23,850 nt of DNA, taken from NCBI GenBank assembly GCA_026002265.1, contig BOBG01000021.1, forward strand, positions 1 to 23,850. The letters are read 5' to 3'. Source of the DNA: Spirochaetia bacterium (GTDB taxonomy: Bacteria; Spirochaetota; Spirochaetia; Treponematales; Breznakiellaceae). Of the stretch, positions 12,927 to 21,544 are shown one piece after another (within the stretch, counting starts at the first letter, position 1; every line of letters begins with the position of its first letter). The notes under the pieces were generated by a model, which worked only from the letters and a program-made list of their open reading frames with translations, was not told where the DNA came from and made no database searches. Both the position numbers and the translations under genes were made by a program.

Positions 12927-13887
12927 CGCCGAGACTGCCTTTCTGACCGATGTCTGAAAATAGGTTGCCAAGGTCATTTACATCACTACCGAGATTGTAC
13001 ATAACGGTCAGGTCGATTTTAAGAATGGTGACGTTAAAGGATATACCGCCGTAAACCCGGAATCCCAGGCCCGGAGCCACTTCGCTCGTTTTCCCAAAGT
13101 TCTTGTCGTCCGAAATGTCAATGCCGGCATTTTCGAGAGTGGTTTTGTCAGTCGGACTCAGATCAGTGCTCACCTTGAGGTTGTAACCGGCATTCGACCA
13201 TGCATAGTTGACACCTAATCCCGCGTAGGGAGTCGCGATGATAATCGGTATTGAAACTTGAGCCTGTGCATCGATCACATGACTGCTCCAGTTCAAACTC
13301 AACTCCGGGTCCTTAACAGTAATAGTGGTAGCGGGATTTCCCACATCAAATGTGGTGCCTACTGGAAGCGTTGTTCCAATACCGCCTTTCAAAAAGTTAT
13401 ACCCCACGCCGACATGGAAAATCGGGAGAATCTTTAAACGGACCTGTGCGCCGGCGAGTAAATAATCAAGGTTTAAATTGTCACCGGCCAAACCTTTAAT
13501 CGAATCTGGAATCCATCCGAATTTAACGCCAATGTCGAGATTCTTTGTTATTCCAAACCGGCCGTCAATCGCATAAGCCGGAAGTGGTGTACCAAGACTG
13601 CCGGTCCAATCCGGTAACCTGTTGCCGGACACACCAAACTCTCCGATCAAATCACCAAGTGTGTCACTCTTTAATGTGGTAAAACCGCCCGAAAGCCCGA
13701 CACCAAAAAGACCAACATGAGCGCCTGACCAGTTGAGTCCGATGGTTGAAGTCATGGGCAAGGTTCCGGCCAGCTCTCCGGCAAAGTCGTCAATCTTATC
13801 CGTTATAGAGCTAAGATCAATTTGTGAAAATACCGGAACAGCACCGAACAGTGACAAGGAAAGCGCAATCGCTGTAAATTTCTTCAT
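12898..13887 (-). CDS. secreted outer-membrane-type protein with beta-strand repeats
   Basis: A 329-residue protein with a signal peptide (MKKFTAIALSLSLFGAVPVFS, cleavage near residue 21) and many short alternating hydrophobic strands typical of an outer-membrane barrel (AYAIDGRFGITKNLDIGVKFGW and IFHVGVGYNFLKGG are clear examples). It ends GIRVQL rather than with an aromatic residue. ATG 13887 follows GGAGGAG with 5 bases spacing; the upstream extension of the frame is not needed. The stop lies inside the 3' end of the SwrB-like gene on the other strand. No named function can be given; it may be a surface or structural barrel protein of the kind common in treponemes. Confidence 0.75.
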   Translation of the reverse strand: MKKFTAIALSLSLFGAVPVFSQIDLSSITDKIDDFAGELAGTLPMTSTIGLNWSGAHVGLFGVGLSGGFTTLKSDTLGDLIGEFGVSGNRLPDWTGSLGTPLPAYAIDGRFGITKNLDIGVKFGWIPDSIKGLAGDNLNLDYLLAGAQVRLKILPIFHVGVGYNFLKGGIGTTLPVGTTFDVGNPATTITVKDPELSLNWSSHVIDAQAQVSIPIIIATPYAGLGVNYAWSNAGYNLKVSTDLSPTDKTTLENAGIDISDDKNFGKTSEVAPGLGFRVYGGISFNVTILKIDLTVMYNLGSDVNDLGNLFSDIGQKGSLGATLGIRVQL

Positions 13888-13945
13888 AAAAACTCCTCCA
13901 AAATAAAATATTGTCTCCGGCGCGGACCGGAATGACCATGATTCT

Positions 13946-13974
13946 AGTCTACCACTCTTTGCGAAAAACACCAA
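13946..13974 (-). promoter_or_regulatory. candidate promoter for the gene at 12898-13887
   Basis: TTGGTG (13969-13974) and TAGACT (13946-13951) on the minus strand, 17 bases apart, in the short space after the kinase stop. It is a modest match. Confidence 0.33.
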
Positions 13975-13985
13975 AACACCTCTGA

Positions 13986-14879
13986 TTAGCCGGCAACCCA
14001 CTCCGCGGCGCAGGCATTTGCGTCCCGGAGCCACTCTTCCGGCGTTTTTCCGGAGAGATACGACGCGATGAAGGCCGCATTATAAACATCGCCGGCACCG
14101 GTTGTGTTGATAGGAGTCACATGAGGAGCCGGCGCCCGGAATCTTCTACTGGATCCGGGAACGGCAGGCTTTGGAAAATTGGTGGAAAGCTGGAGCATAG
14201 AACCTTTCGCACCCATTTTTAACAAAAGAGCCGGAATCACTGTTTCAAGCGTTGAAAAGCTTTTTTCAATATCGTCTGTGCCGGTTACCGCGGCGAGTTC
14301 GTCCCGGTTCGGTGCAAAAATATCAATGACATCGAGAATCCGGCGGACAGTTGCCGGTTCTACGGTCCGGATGGTGGGGCATGGGTCGAGCATGACAGTG
14401 ACTCCCTGGGATCGAGCGTACGCGGCGCATTGAATCACAAATTCCGTCTGCGCCGGATCAATCAGCCAATAACCGGAGAGACAGAGCAGCCGAATCTGTC
14501 GGATTTTTTCCCGGATTTCATCAGTTAAAATCAGAGATCGTGCGGACAGACCCCGGTCAGAAAGCATGGTTCGCTCTCCCTGCCCGTCAATTATCGTGAT
14601 CGTGTGGCCGGTACTTCCGGGTTCTGTACGGACAAGTGAAGTATCAATACCGGAATCATGCATTTTCTTCAAAAGATTCCGGCCGGATTCATCGTCACCA
14701 ATACACCCGCAAAAGCCGGTCAGGACTCCCAACCCGGATAGCCTAAACGAGGTATTCAGCGCGGAACCCCCGGAATGTTCGGCACTGGAAAGAATTGTCT
14801 CGTCAGATCCACGCGCCGGCATCTTTTTTACCCATACGCACTGGTCAACGAGTGCGTCCCCGATAACTAAAACCATCAT
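13986..14879 (-). CDS. PfkB-family sugar or nucleoside kinase
   Basis: A 297-residue cytoplasmic kinase of the ribokinase/PfkB family, which phosphorylates a sugar or nucleoside hydroxyl using ATP. The N-terminal substrate-side glycine motif (SGGSALNTS, about 36-44), the NRDE motif (191-194) and the anion-hole/catalytic signature NTTGAGD (258-264, base D264) are intact. The exact substrate (ribose, adenosine, fructose type) cannot be read from these motifs. The ATG at 14879 directly abuts the TAA of the upstream protease gene with no base between, so it is probably translated by reinitiation, with AGG inside the end of the protease gene as the ribosome site. Confidence 0.88.
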   Translation of the reverse strand: MMVLVIGDALVDQCVWVKKMPARGSDETILSSAEHSGGSALNTSFRLSGLGVLTGFCGCIGDDESGRNLLKKMHDSGIDTSLVRTEPGSTGHTITIIDGQGERTMLSDRGLSARSLILTDEIREKIRQIRLLCLSGYWLIDPAQTEFVIQCAAYARSQGVTVMLDPCPTIRTVEPATVRRILDVIDIFAPNRDELAAVTGTDDIEKSFSTLETVIPALLLKMGAKGSMLQLSTNFPKPAVPGSSRRFRAPAPHVTPINTTGAGDVYNAAFIASYLSGKTPEEWLRDANACAAEWVAG

Positions 14880-17735
14880 TTACCTGATCCAACCTTCCGG
14901 ATAGAGAATCACCTCCATGAATCCTTTTTCCGTCAACTGCCGGCACATCTCCTGAATCTGCTCTGCACTCACTGATTCGTAGTGGCTAGGCCGGTTTTCA
15001 AAATTCCCAAAAGGCAGCTTGAAAAGTACCGTAAAATTCGCGTAAGTTTGCGCGAGCATGCTGTTGCTCTGTTTGGAAGTTTCCCACGATTTTATCCGGG
15101 CAAGTTGGGATTTTTCAAGAATATCCGGATCGATTGCACCGGCACGAATCTCCTCAAACTCCTGTTCAATTGCGCTGATCAACTCCAATGCACGTGCCGG
15201 ATCGCATCCGAAGTAAATTTCCAACGCAAGTTCGCCTTCACCGGGGAAAATCGAAGCCGAGGCATAGGCACCGACCGAATACACACCCCCGCGATCCTGC
15301 CGGAGGGACCTGATCAGGCGGATATTCAAATATTCGCTGAGAACCTGTGCAGTCAGCGCCTGAGGTTCAGAAAAAGGCTGCCGGACAGCGGAAGCGAGGT
15401 AGACAAGACTCTTCGCATCTTGCGTGTAAAGTCCTTTGTAGAGAACGGTTTTTCCGGGACTCGGCACAGTCAATTCCGGCTCCTTGTCCCATGGTTCCGG
15501 TTGATGTGCCGGCACTGACGCAAGATAACGTTCCACTAATGCACGCAGCTCCGGAATATTAAGAGAACCGGTAAACACGAATGTCCAGTCAGCCGGATTT
15601 AAAGCTTTTTTGAGAAAGGAAAGAGCTTGATCCTGCGTCACCTTCGACAGATCCGCCACGGTGAGCGGGTTGAAATACGGATTTCCGCCGAAAAATAACC
15701 GTGTAATTGCATCGGAAAAATAGGTTTCCGGATTCTCAGCACGCTGAGGGAGCATGGTCCGATAGCGATCCATAACCGTACTAAAAGCTTCCGGCCGGAT
15801 CCGGGGATCTGTGAGCATTAAATAAAGCATTTCAAAAAAGGTTTGGCTGTGGCCGGTGGTCATCGCTCCTTCAAAACTGCGCGTAAAATTAGACGCCCAA
15901 AAGGAAAGCGACACCTGTTTTCCGGCCAGCTTTTTGGTCAATTCACTTTCGGAAAAAGGCCCGATGCCCGATGCTTCCATCATTTCCGAAGCGAGCTGTG
16001 CCGAGATATTTTGTTCAAAGGGAACGAAAACCGCCCCATTTTTGGCAAGCGCATAAAAAGAAATCTCAGCATTCCGGTTTTGTGTTTCTTTGAGCAGAAC
16101 AGTGGCGCGGTTGCCGAGTGTCCATGTTGTCACACCGCTCACCGGATCCGTTGATTCTGCAATAATTACACCCGGTGCCGGCGCTGTATCAAGCAAGGTA
16201 TCTGTCACCGGTGCCGCCTCAAACTTGGCAATTTTTGCCTTCCGGACACTTTTATCAATGTCCCGGATCCGATCTGCCGAAGGAACCGGTTCAGAATCTG
16301 GCGCGACCACAAAAATCGCCACATCATCCGCTGAGAAATAAGAGCGCGCGACTCGGTTGACATCCCGCGTCCGAATGGCCGGCAGTAATTTTTCAAGAGC
16401 CATCAATTCCCATTCGATTCCGGGAAAATTCCCCTTTTTAAGGAAAAATTCACTCAATTCGTTCACGAAATAGTGAGATTGCCGGTGATCTTTTTCGGTA
16501 AATTGCCATTCCTGTGACGAAAGCAGCGAACTTTTCGCGCGTTCAAGCTCCTCATCGCTGAAGCCGTAACGGACAATAGATTCTTTTTGTTCTAATAATT
16601 CCTGTAACGAGCGCTCTACGGTTCCGGCTTTTGCCTGCGCGGCAAAAATATAAAAACGCGAGGACGCACCGTAACGGGCAGTCCATGAACCGGCGCCGAG
16701 GTAGGCAGTTTCCGGTTTTGTTGCGATTTCATCAAACCGGCGTGCGAACATTTCTTGTATTAAATTGTCGATCAGTGTTTCCCGGATCGATTCTAAATTA
16801 TTTTTCTGAAGCTGCTGGGGACCTTTATAGTAAATATATGCAGTCGATGCAGTTAATTCCGGATCCTGAAAAACATTCACCGTCAATAAACCTCGTTCCG
16901 GCGGTGGCAGATCATAAACCGGCCGGTTGAGCGGCGTTTCCGGCTTCGGCGCGGAAAAATGAGCATTCAGCTCTGCTTCCAGAGCCGCACCGTCAAAATC
17001 TCCGACAAGAATAAGCGCCATCAAATCAGTCCGGTACCATTTTTGGTAAAAGGCTTTAAGCTGATCGGCAGTCGCAGCATTGAGCGCTTCCGGCGTGCCG
17101 ATGGGATCGCGTTCCGCATACTTTGATCCATGAAAAAAAACCGGCCGAATCTGTCTCCATATCCGCTCAGTGGCGCCAAGCCGCGCCCGGTTCTCCTCCA
17201 AAACAACCAAACGCTCCCGTTCCACCGTATCCAGATCAAAATTAAGTGCGTACGTCAAATCATCAAAAATCGCTAACGCCTTATCAGGAATCCTTTTAAT
17301 TCCGTCTGCGGTTGTCTCAACCGGCACTTCAATACCGTACACAGTTTCATCTTGATTCGTGTACGCGTTGACATCCGGACCGAAACGCATCCCCAATGAC
17401 CGTAGATAATTAACCCATTCTGATCCCGGAAACCGTGCAGTTCCCTCGAATGCCATGTGTTCAACAAAATGAGCAAAACCGCGCTCGTTGTCTTCTTCAA
17501 AAAGGGACCCGGCGTTTACAGCGAGTGTCATAAAGGCACGATCCGCCGGAACTTTATTTTCCACAATAAAATAACGGATTCCATTGGAAAGTGTACCAGC
17601 CCGGAGCGCTTCACTTACCGGCACCGGATCGGTCGGAAGCCCTAAACCGGCATAATCAGCAGTCCGCGAAACAGAGGCACAGGAGAAAAGTATTAAACTG
17701 AAACATAAAAGTAACGATACCGATGCGCGTTTCAT
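14880..17735 (-). CDS. M16-family zinc metalloprotease lipoprotein
   Basis: A 951-residue exported protease with the two-repeat build of PqqL-like M16 enzymes. The signal sequence ends in the lipobox LFSC (C19), so it is a lipoprotein facing the periplasm or surface. The inverted zinc motif H89-F-V-E92-H93 and a downstream Glu ligand near E180 (RERLVVLEENR) are intact in the first M16 domain (about 48-200). A middle M16_C domain (about 230-410) and a second, catalytically inactive M16 half (about 540-940) follow. ATG 17735 follows AAAGGAG with 6 bases spacing. It forms a two-gene unit with the kinase. Family members degrade peptides; the substrate here is unknown. Confidence 0.9.
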   Translation of the reverse strand: MKRASVSLLLCFSLILFSCASVSRTADYAGLGLPTDPVPVSEALRAGTLSNGIRYFIVENKVPADRAFMTLAVNAGSLFEEDNERGFAHFVEHMAFEGTARFPGSEWVNYLRSLGMRFGPDVNAYTNQDETVYGIEVPVETTADGIKRIPDKALAIFDDLTYALNFDLDTVERERLVVLEENRARLGATERIWRQIRPVFFHGSKYAERDPIGTPEALNAATADQLKAFYQKWYRTDLMALILVGDFDGAALEAELNAHFSAPKPETPLNRPVYDLPPPERGLLTVNVFQDPELTASTAYIYYKGPQQLQKNNLESIRETLIDNLIQEMFARRFDEIATKPETAYLGAGSWTARYGASSRFYIFAAQAKAGTVERSLQELLEQKESIVRYGFSDEELERAKSSLLSSQEWQFTEKDHRQSHYFVNELSEFFLKKGNFPGIEWELMALEKLLPAIRTRDVNRVARSYFSADDVAIFVVAPDSEPVPSADRIRDIDKSVRKAKIAKFEAAPVTDTLLDTAPAPGVIIAESTDPVSGVTTWTLGNRATVLLKETQNRNAEISFYALAKNGAVFVPFEQNISAQLASEMMEASGIGPFSESELTKKLAGKQVSLSFWASNFTRSFEGAMTTGHSQTFFEMLYLMLTDPRIRPEAFSTVMDRYRTMLPQRAENPETYFSDAITRLFFGGNPYFNPLTVADLSKVTQDQALSFLKKALNPADWTFVFTGSLNIPELRALVERYLASVPAHQPEPWDKEPELTVPSPGKTVLYKGLYTQDAKSLVYLASAVRQPFSEPQALTAQVLSEYLNIRLIRSLRQDRGGVYSVGAYASASIFPGEGELALEIYFGCDPARALELISAIEQEFEEIRAGAIDPDILEKSQLARIKSWETSKQSNSMLAQTYANFTVLFKLPFGNFENRPSHYESVSAEQIQEMCRQLTEKGFMEVILYPEGWIR

Positions 17736-17764
17736 GATAGCTCCTTTGCCAATCCTATTAAATA

Positions 17765-17793
17765 ATATTAAAGCGGATCTGGGAAAAAAGCAA
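17765..17793 (-). promoter_or_regulatory. promoter of the M16 protease-kinase operon
   Basis: TTGCTT (17788-17793) and TAATAT (17765-17770) on the minus strand, 17 bases apart, about 30 bases before the protease ATG. Confidence 0.45.
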
Positions 17794-17809
17794 GTGATAA
17801 ATTAACTAT

Positions 17810-17823
17810 GGGGTCAGACCTCG
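17810..17823 (+). repeat. solitary REP core
   Basis: GGGGTCAGACCTCG, identical over 14 bases to the copy at 12337-12350, in the gap upstream of the protease gene. It is the fifth member of the family in the window. Confidence 0.7.
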
Positions 17824-17889
17824 AATCTCATTTCCAGTAAACGAGATAAAAAAAGATGTATAAAACCTTAGCGGATTTTACCTGAAACA

Positions 17890-17925
17890 CCCTCTTCGGA
17901 GGGGAAAAATAAATATCTTTCCCCT
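17890..17925 (-). terminator. hairpin region ending the DUF3798 gene
   Basis: Two overlapping hairpins just after the stop of the gene at 17935-19152: AGGGGAAA/TTTCCCCT (arms 17900-17907 and 17918-17925) and CCCTC/GAGGG around a four-base loop (17890-17903). They share bases, so only one can form at a time. The T-run is short, so termination is likely but not certain. Confidence 0.45.
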
Positions 17926-17934
17926 TATTTTTCG

Positions 17935-19152
17935 TTAGTGTTGAAACTTGATGTTGTAGTATTTTTCTGGAACAACTTGTTTTGTGGTAGGAAGGTAGCC
18001 CTTACCCATGATGTAGGTATCCGTGTAAATCAGCAGGTGATTCCGGGCGCGGACGCCGGTATTTGCGTCAACATAATAGGCTCCGTTCCAATTTGCACCC
18101 GGCGTATATTCACCGAGTGCTGCCCACATATCGTTCATGTTGCCTAGTTGTGCGCTTCCCTCGATAACCCGTTTTGCATATTCACCCCAGCCCGCACTTT
18201 GGGTGAAGCCGAAGGAAAAAGCCCATGTGCCGAACCTGCCGGCGCTGCCGCGAGCTATGATCGCGTTTTCAACCTTCTTCAAGATAGCCTGAAAATCGCC
18301 GGTTTCGTTGGACAGATCGAGCCCAAGCGCGCCCGGATACCCCATTAACGGTGATGGCAAATCCGCCTCAACGAACATTCCGCCATAGGTGAGGAGCTGC
18401 CGGAGGAGCGGTTCTGTGTGAGCATCATTTGTGCAGAAAAAAGCTGCATTTTTACCGTATTGTTCAATCCAACCGGGAGTTTGTTCGAGAATATATTGTT
18501 GAGCGCCGGCGATTCCAACATCAGAGGTCGGGTCTGGTGCAGTCACAAACACAAACCGGATTCCAAGATCCTTACAAGCTTCTTCAAAAATCTGCCGCCG
18601 GAGTCCCAATGATTCGTAGCTCATATGCCGGGGAAAAGAAATGTGGACAAAGGTATCAGCTCCGAGCTGCTTCGCTGCCCACGGAATCGTGTAGCCGCGA
18701 GATATAAAATCTGCATTGGTAACGAGATCAGCAGCAGCTTCGATAACCAGAGGGTCTTCGTGAGCTTCTGCCGCGATGAGGAGAATATCGGGACGCCGTT
18801 CACGGACTCGTTTGAATCCCTCGGCTGTACCGGGAATCGCATTATTAACGACAATCGCTTTCATCAACGGATCATCAGCCATCGACACGATTTGAGAAAT
18901 AAAAACTTCCTGTTGATCCATAAAATTATCCGGATACGTGACATGGGCAATCATACCGCCCTCGGAAACTCTGCCGTAGCGCCGGATCAACTCCTCCGCA
19001 CCCCGCAAGTCATCTTCAGCCTGGGAAACGGTTTCGGTGAGCATACCAATATGAAAGGCTGCTTTTTGGGTTCCGGCCGACTGACGGGTGCCGTTTGCAA
19101 ATGCAGCACCGGTAAAGCACATAGCAATAATAATACACAATAATTTTTTCAC
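17935..19152 (-). CDS. DUF3798 periplasmic-binding-type protein
   Basis: A 405-residue exported protein with a signal peptide (MKKLLCIIIAMCFTGAAFA, cleavage near residue 20) and the alternating beta/alpha pattern of a type I periplasmic-binding fold (AFHIGMLTETVSQAEDDLRGAEELI, KAIVVNNAIPGTAEGFKRV, ILLIAAEAHEDPLVIEAADL, FFCTNDAHTEPLL). It matches my memory of the DUF3798 family found in treponemes, fusobacteria and clostridia, whose ligand is unknown. The start is GTG, with AGG about 6 bases upstream. No ABC-transporter permease or ATPase gene lies beside it, so its uptake or sensing partner must be elsewhere. No clear lipobox is seen. Confidence 0.78.
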   Translation of the reverse strand: MKKLLCIIIAMCFTGAAFANGTRQSAGTQKAAFHIGMLTETVSQAEDDLRGAEELIRRYGRVSEGGMIAHVTYPDNFMDQQEVFISQIVSMADDPLMKAIVVNNAIPGTAEGFKRVRERRPDILLIAAEAHEDPLVIEAAADLVTNADFISRGYTIPWAAKQLGADTFVHISFPRHMSYESLGLRRQIFEEACKDLGIRFVFVTAPDPTSDVGIAGAQQYILEQTPGWIEQYGKNAAFFCTNDAHTEPLLRQLLTYGGMFVEADLPSPLMGYPGALGLDLSNETGDFQAILKKVENAIIARGSAGRFGTWAFSFGFTQSAGWGEYAKRVIEGSAQLGNMNDMWAALGEYTPGANWNGAYYVDANTGVRARNHLLIYTDTYIMGKGYLPTTKQVVPEKYYNIKFQH

Positions 19153-19390
19153 AATTACCTGCCTTCTAAAACTTATTCAAAGCTACTCAGTGTTTCAGAG
19201 TACCAGTTTGATGTTTAATTTCTGCTTCCTGCCGCCGAAGCGGGTTTTCTACACTAGATTACAGCGAACTGAAGGTTGTTCCTCCGCAACGCGTGGAGAG
19301 CTTGATACGAACCTATCCGGAATGTCTTATGACTCCGGTGAAATACACCTCCACATAAAAAATACCATACTTTTAAATGTATAGGCAAGA
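19153..19390. other. non-coding gap between the DUF3798 and chemoreceptor-like genes
   Basis: Holds no convincing gene. A small CCGC/GCGG hairpin lies near 19230-19243. A weak ATAC/GTAT hairpin near 19367-19382 could end the chemoreceptor-like transcript. The promoter of the DUF3798 gene should be here, but no strong -35/-10 pair is evident. Confidence 0.4.
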
Positions 19391-20176
19391 TCATTCATTT
19401 TCGATTTTATTCAAATTTGATTGGATCACACCGAGCATTTTTTCAATTTGCTTGCGGGAAAGACTCGATTGTTCGATCATTTGGGTCATATTTTCCTTGA
19501 GAGCATTATATTCTTGAAAGGCAGTTTCTATATCAGAAATATTGTCGCCGACAGTACTCATAAGAGTTTGTTCAGAACTGTCATTTTCGACCAATACCTT
19601 GACCATAATTTTTCCCTGTTGTACCTCGCATTTCATACTACCCATTTTTTTTGATAACTCGTTTATATTCGTTATTAGTATACGTATATCATCAGAAATA
19701 GCTCCAACAGCATTTTTAGTACTCACTGCATGTTTACGGATTTCTCCAGCCACAACAGCAAAACCCCGTCCCGCATTTCCGGCCCGGGCAGCTTCAATTG
19801 AAGCATTAAGCGCGAGAATATTAGTCATTTCAGTGATATTATGAATTACTGAAAGGTTTTCTCCGGCATTTTTTGCAATGGTGTGCAATGTGTCAGTAAT
19901 TTTGAAGGCATCTTGAAACCCAGTTTCAATAATCGTAAAACTTTTATCAAGAGTGACGGTGTTTTCATGACTTTTTGTGAATATTTCACCTTCTGCCATA
20001 ATACCTTTTTGTAACGAAGACCATGCATGGTTCATAACATCAGAAACATGACTAAACGTACTATTTAAATAATGAATCGTTACATTGAGCAATTCAATCC
20101 GGGAAAGAATTTCAAAGCTCATTACCTTGATTTTACTGTTAATATAATGAAATAATCGCTTAATTCTCAGAATCAT
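19391..20176 (-). CDS. soluble methyl-accepting chemotaxis-type signalling protein
   Basis: A 261-residue, mostly helical protein with the chemoreceptor hairpin tip: residues 116-150 read [35 protein letters not shown], the part that binds CheA and CheW. There is no membrane segment and no recognisable ligand domain, and the cytoplasmic helices on either side are shorter than in full-length receptors. The frame opens six codons earlier, but ATG 20176 is 6 bases after AAAGGAG and is preferred. The gene overlaps the stop of the FIST gene by 17 bases, so the two are translated together. The parsimonious reading is that the FIST protein is the sensor for this output module. Coupling to CheA is inferred. 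Confidence 0.87.
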   Translation of the reverse strand: MILRIKRLFHYINSKIKVMSFEILSRIELLNVTIHYLNSTFSHVSDVMNHAWSSLQKGIMAEGEIFTKSHENTVTLDKSFTIIETGFQDAFKITDTLHTIAKNAGENLSVIHNITEMTNILALNASIEAARAGNAGRGFAVVAGEIRKHAVSTKNAVGAISDDIRILITNINELSKKMGSMKCEVQQGKIMVKVLVENDSSEQTLMSTVGDNISDIETAFQEYNALKENMTQMIEQSSLSRKQIEKMLGVIQSNLNKIENE

Positions 20177-21290
20177 TTTTATCTCCTTTTCCAAAAAATA
20201 CTGCGGTTAATGTTTGATTATGATGGGTAAATAATTCTTCACCAAACGTATTAAAACCTATAAAACTAAGATGTTTGAATACATCATTAAAAGCATCAAT
20301 TTTATTATCATCTTTTAATTCAAGGTACCGGAATACACAATTGAAAAAAATTGCTCCCTGTAAATGTGGTATGTAGGATTCTGCTTCCCGGACTGCCTTC
20401 CGTGCATTATCAATTATGTCACCTTGCTCCAACATGAATAACTTTGTTCCCGTTTCTACTGGCGTATTAAACAACAATTTTGTTCCATCGATAACTCTAT
20501 TTGATGACCGTAAATAAACGGTGTTATTGATAATAATGCCGACCGGATGCTTTGAAAATATATCAAATGTAAGTTGATCGACACTGGGAATACCAATCAA
20601 TTTTGCAAAATAAGGCGCTGCGGGCTGTCCATTTATTTCAGCAATAATTCGTGCTGTCGGGTCAGCTTTTGTTACCATAAATGATGTTCTGGTCGGGAGA
20701 TAATGTACATAATGATTGTAATAGAATGGTATTTTCATTTTCATAACAAGTGTCACAAAACCATCACCTGATATTTGATTATTTGCACTGACAAATGTTT
20801 TGGTAAAGGTCATTTCGTCCGCAGCAGCACCACCGATAAAAGGTATATTAAACCTTTCGTCCTCATTAAAAATATGGACTATTCGTTCTGCTAAACAAAA
20901 TCCATCGATCAATAAAATCCCCAGATATTTATCAGGATCCAGCGCTTGATAATTATATTTCCGTGATAATTCATTTACTGCTTTCTGTGCAGCATCGTCA
21001 GGATTCTTTTGTACCCCTTCTTGAAGCATCACAAAAGCATCTTCTACTTCTTCATCAGATAAGGACATAGCTATAATACCTTTTTCCAATGACCCAGATG
21101 TACACCAGCCGCCGACCATAGAAGCACCGGCGCATACAGCTTGGGGGAATTTTTTTTTAATGGCCGTCTGTATAGATGAATTAGCAAATTCAACAGAAAA
21201 AAAATAGAGCACAACTTTTATATTCGGCTGATTTAATTCATTACAAAGTCCATCAAGATCAGCAGTTTTCCGGGATGAAACTTTAATCAT
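20160..21290 (-). CDS. FIST-domain sensor protein (FIST_N plus FIST_C)
   Basis: A 376-residue soluble protein that matches the FIST architecture, a sensory domain predicted to bind small ligands such as amino acids. The N-terminal half (about 20-200) has [29 protein letters not shown] and [20 protein letters not shown], where FIST_N has its Gly-rich strand-loop segments. The C-terminal half (about 215-370) has [33 protein letters not shown] and [24 protein letters not shown], the last a clear FIST_C signature. ATG 21290 follows AAGGAG with 5 bases spacing. It is the first gene of a two-gene unit with a chemoreceptor signalling protein. In other bacteria FIST domains occur fused to chemoreceptor, kinase or cyclase outputs; here they are separate chains. 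The ligand is unknown. Confidence 0.88.
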   Translation of the reverse strand: MIKVSSRKTADLDGLCNELNQPNIKVVLYFFSVEFANSSIQTAIKKKFPQAVCAGASMVGGWCTSGSLEKGIIAMSLSDEEVEDAFVMLQEGVQKNPDDAAQKAVNELSRKYNYQALDPDKYLGILLIDGFCLAERIVHIFNEDERFNIPFIGGAAADEMTFTKTFVSANNQISGDGFVTLVMKMKIPFYYNHYVHYLPTRTSFMVTKADPTARIIAEINGQPAAPYFAKLIGIPSVDQLTFDIFSKHPVGIIINNTVYLRSSNRVIDGTKLLFNTPVETGTKLFMLEQGDIIDNARKAVREAESYIPHLQGAIFFNCVFRYLELKDDNKIDAFNDVFKHLSFIGFNTFGEELFTHHNQTLTAVFFGKGDKNDSEN

Positions 21291-21506
21291 AAATTCTCCT
21301 TATTTCAAAAAATATGCCTGAAATAGCGGTTTTTGTAAATTTTATGAAGCTAGTGTGTCCTCATGTATATATTTTGTTATCCAGATCCAATGTAAGTCTC
21401 ACATTGCCTTCCATGCCACAACTCCACACTGTTGATCCAACTCATTCTATATATAAAGCAAATATTATTCAACTATAAAATTCTTCCTGAACCGTGTTTC
21501 AACTGG

Positions 21507-21536
21507 TTGCAATTTTCTGCCATTTGTGGTGATAAT
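21507..21536 (+). promoter_or_regulatory. candidate promoter of the VWA gene, close to its start codon
   Basis: TTGCAA (21507-21512) and GATAAT (21531-21536), 18 bases apart. The -10 ends 8 bases before the ATG at 21545, and no Shine-Dalgarno site is visible, so a leaderless or nearly leaderless mRNA is predicted. The rest of the gap 21291-21506 shows no gene; it also holds the unassigned promoter of the FIST gene. Confidence 0.4.
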
Positions 21537-21544
21537 AATAAACT

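Noticed and set aside
14545..14560. Further REP core (CAGACCCC followed by GGTCAG)
   Set aside because: Only partly similar, and it lies inside conserved kinase coding sequence without arms.
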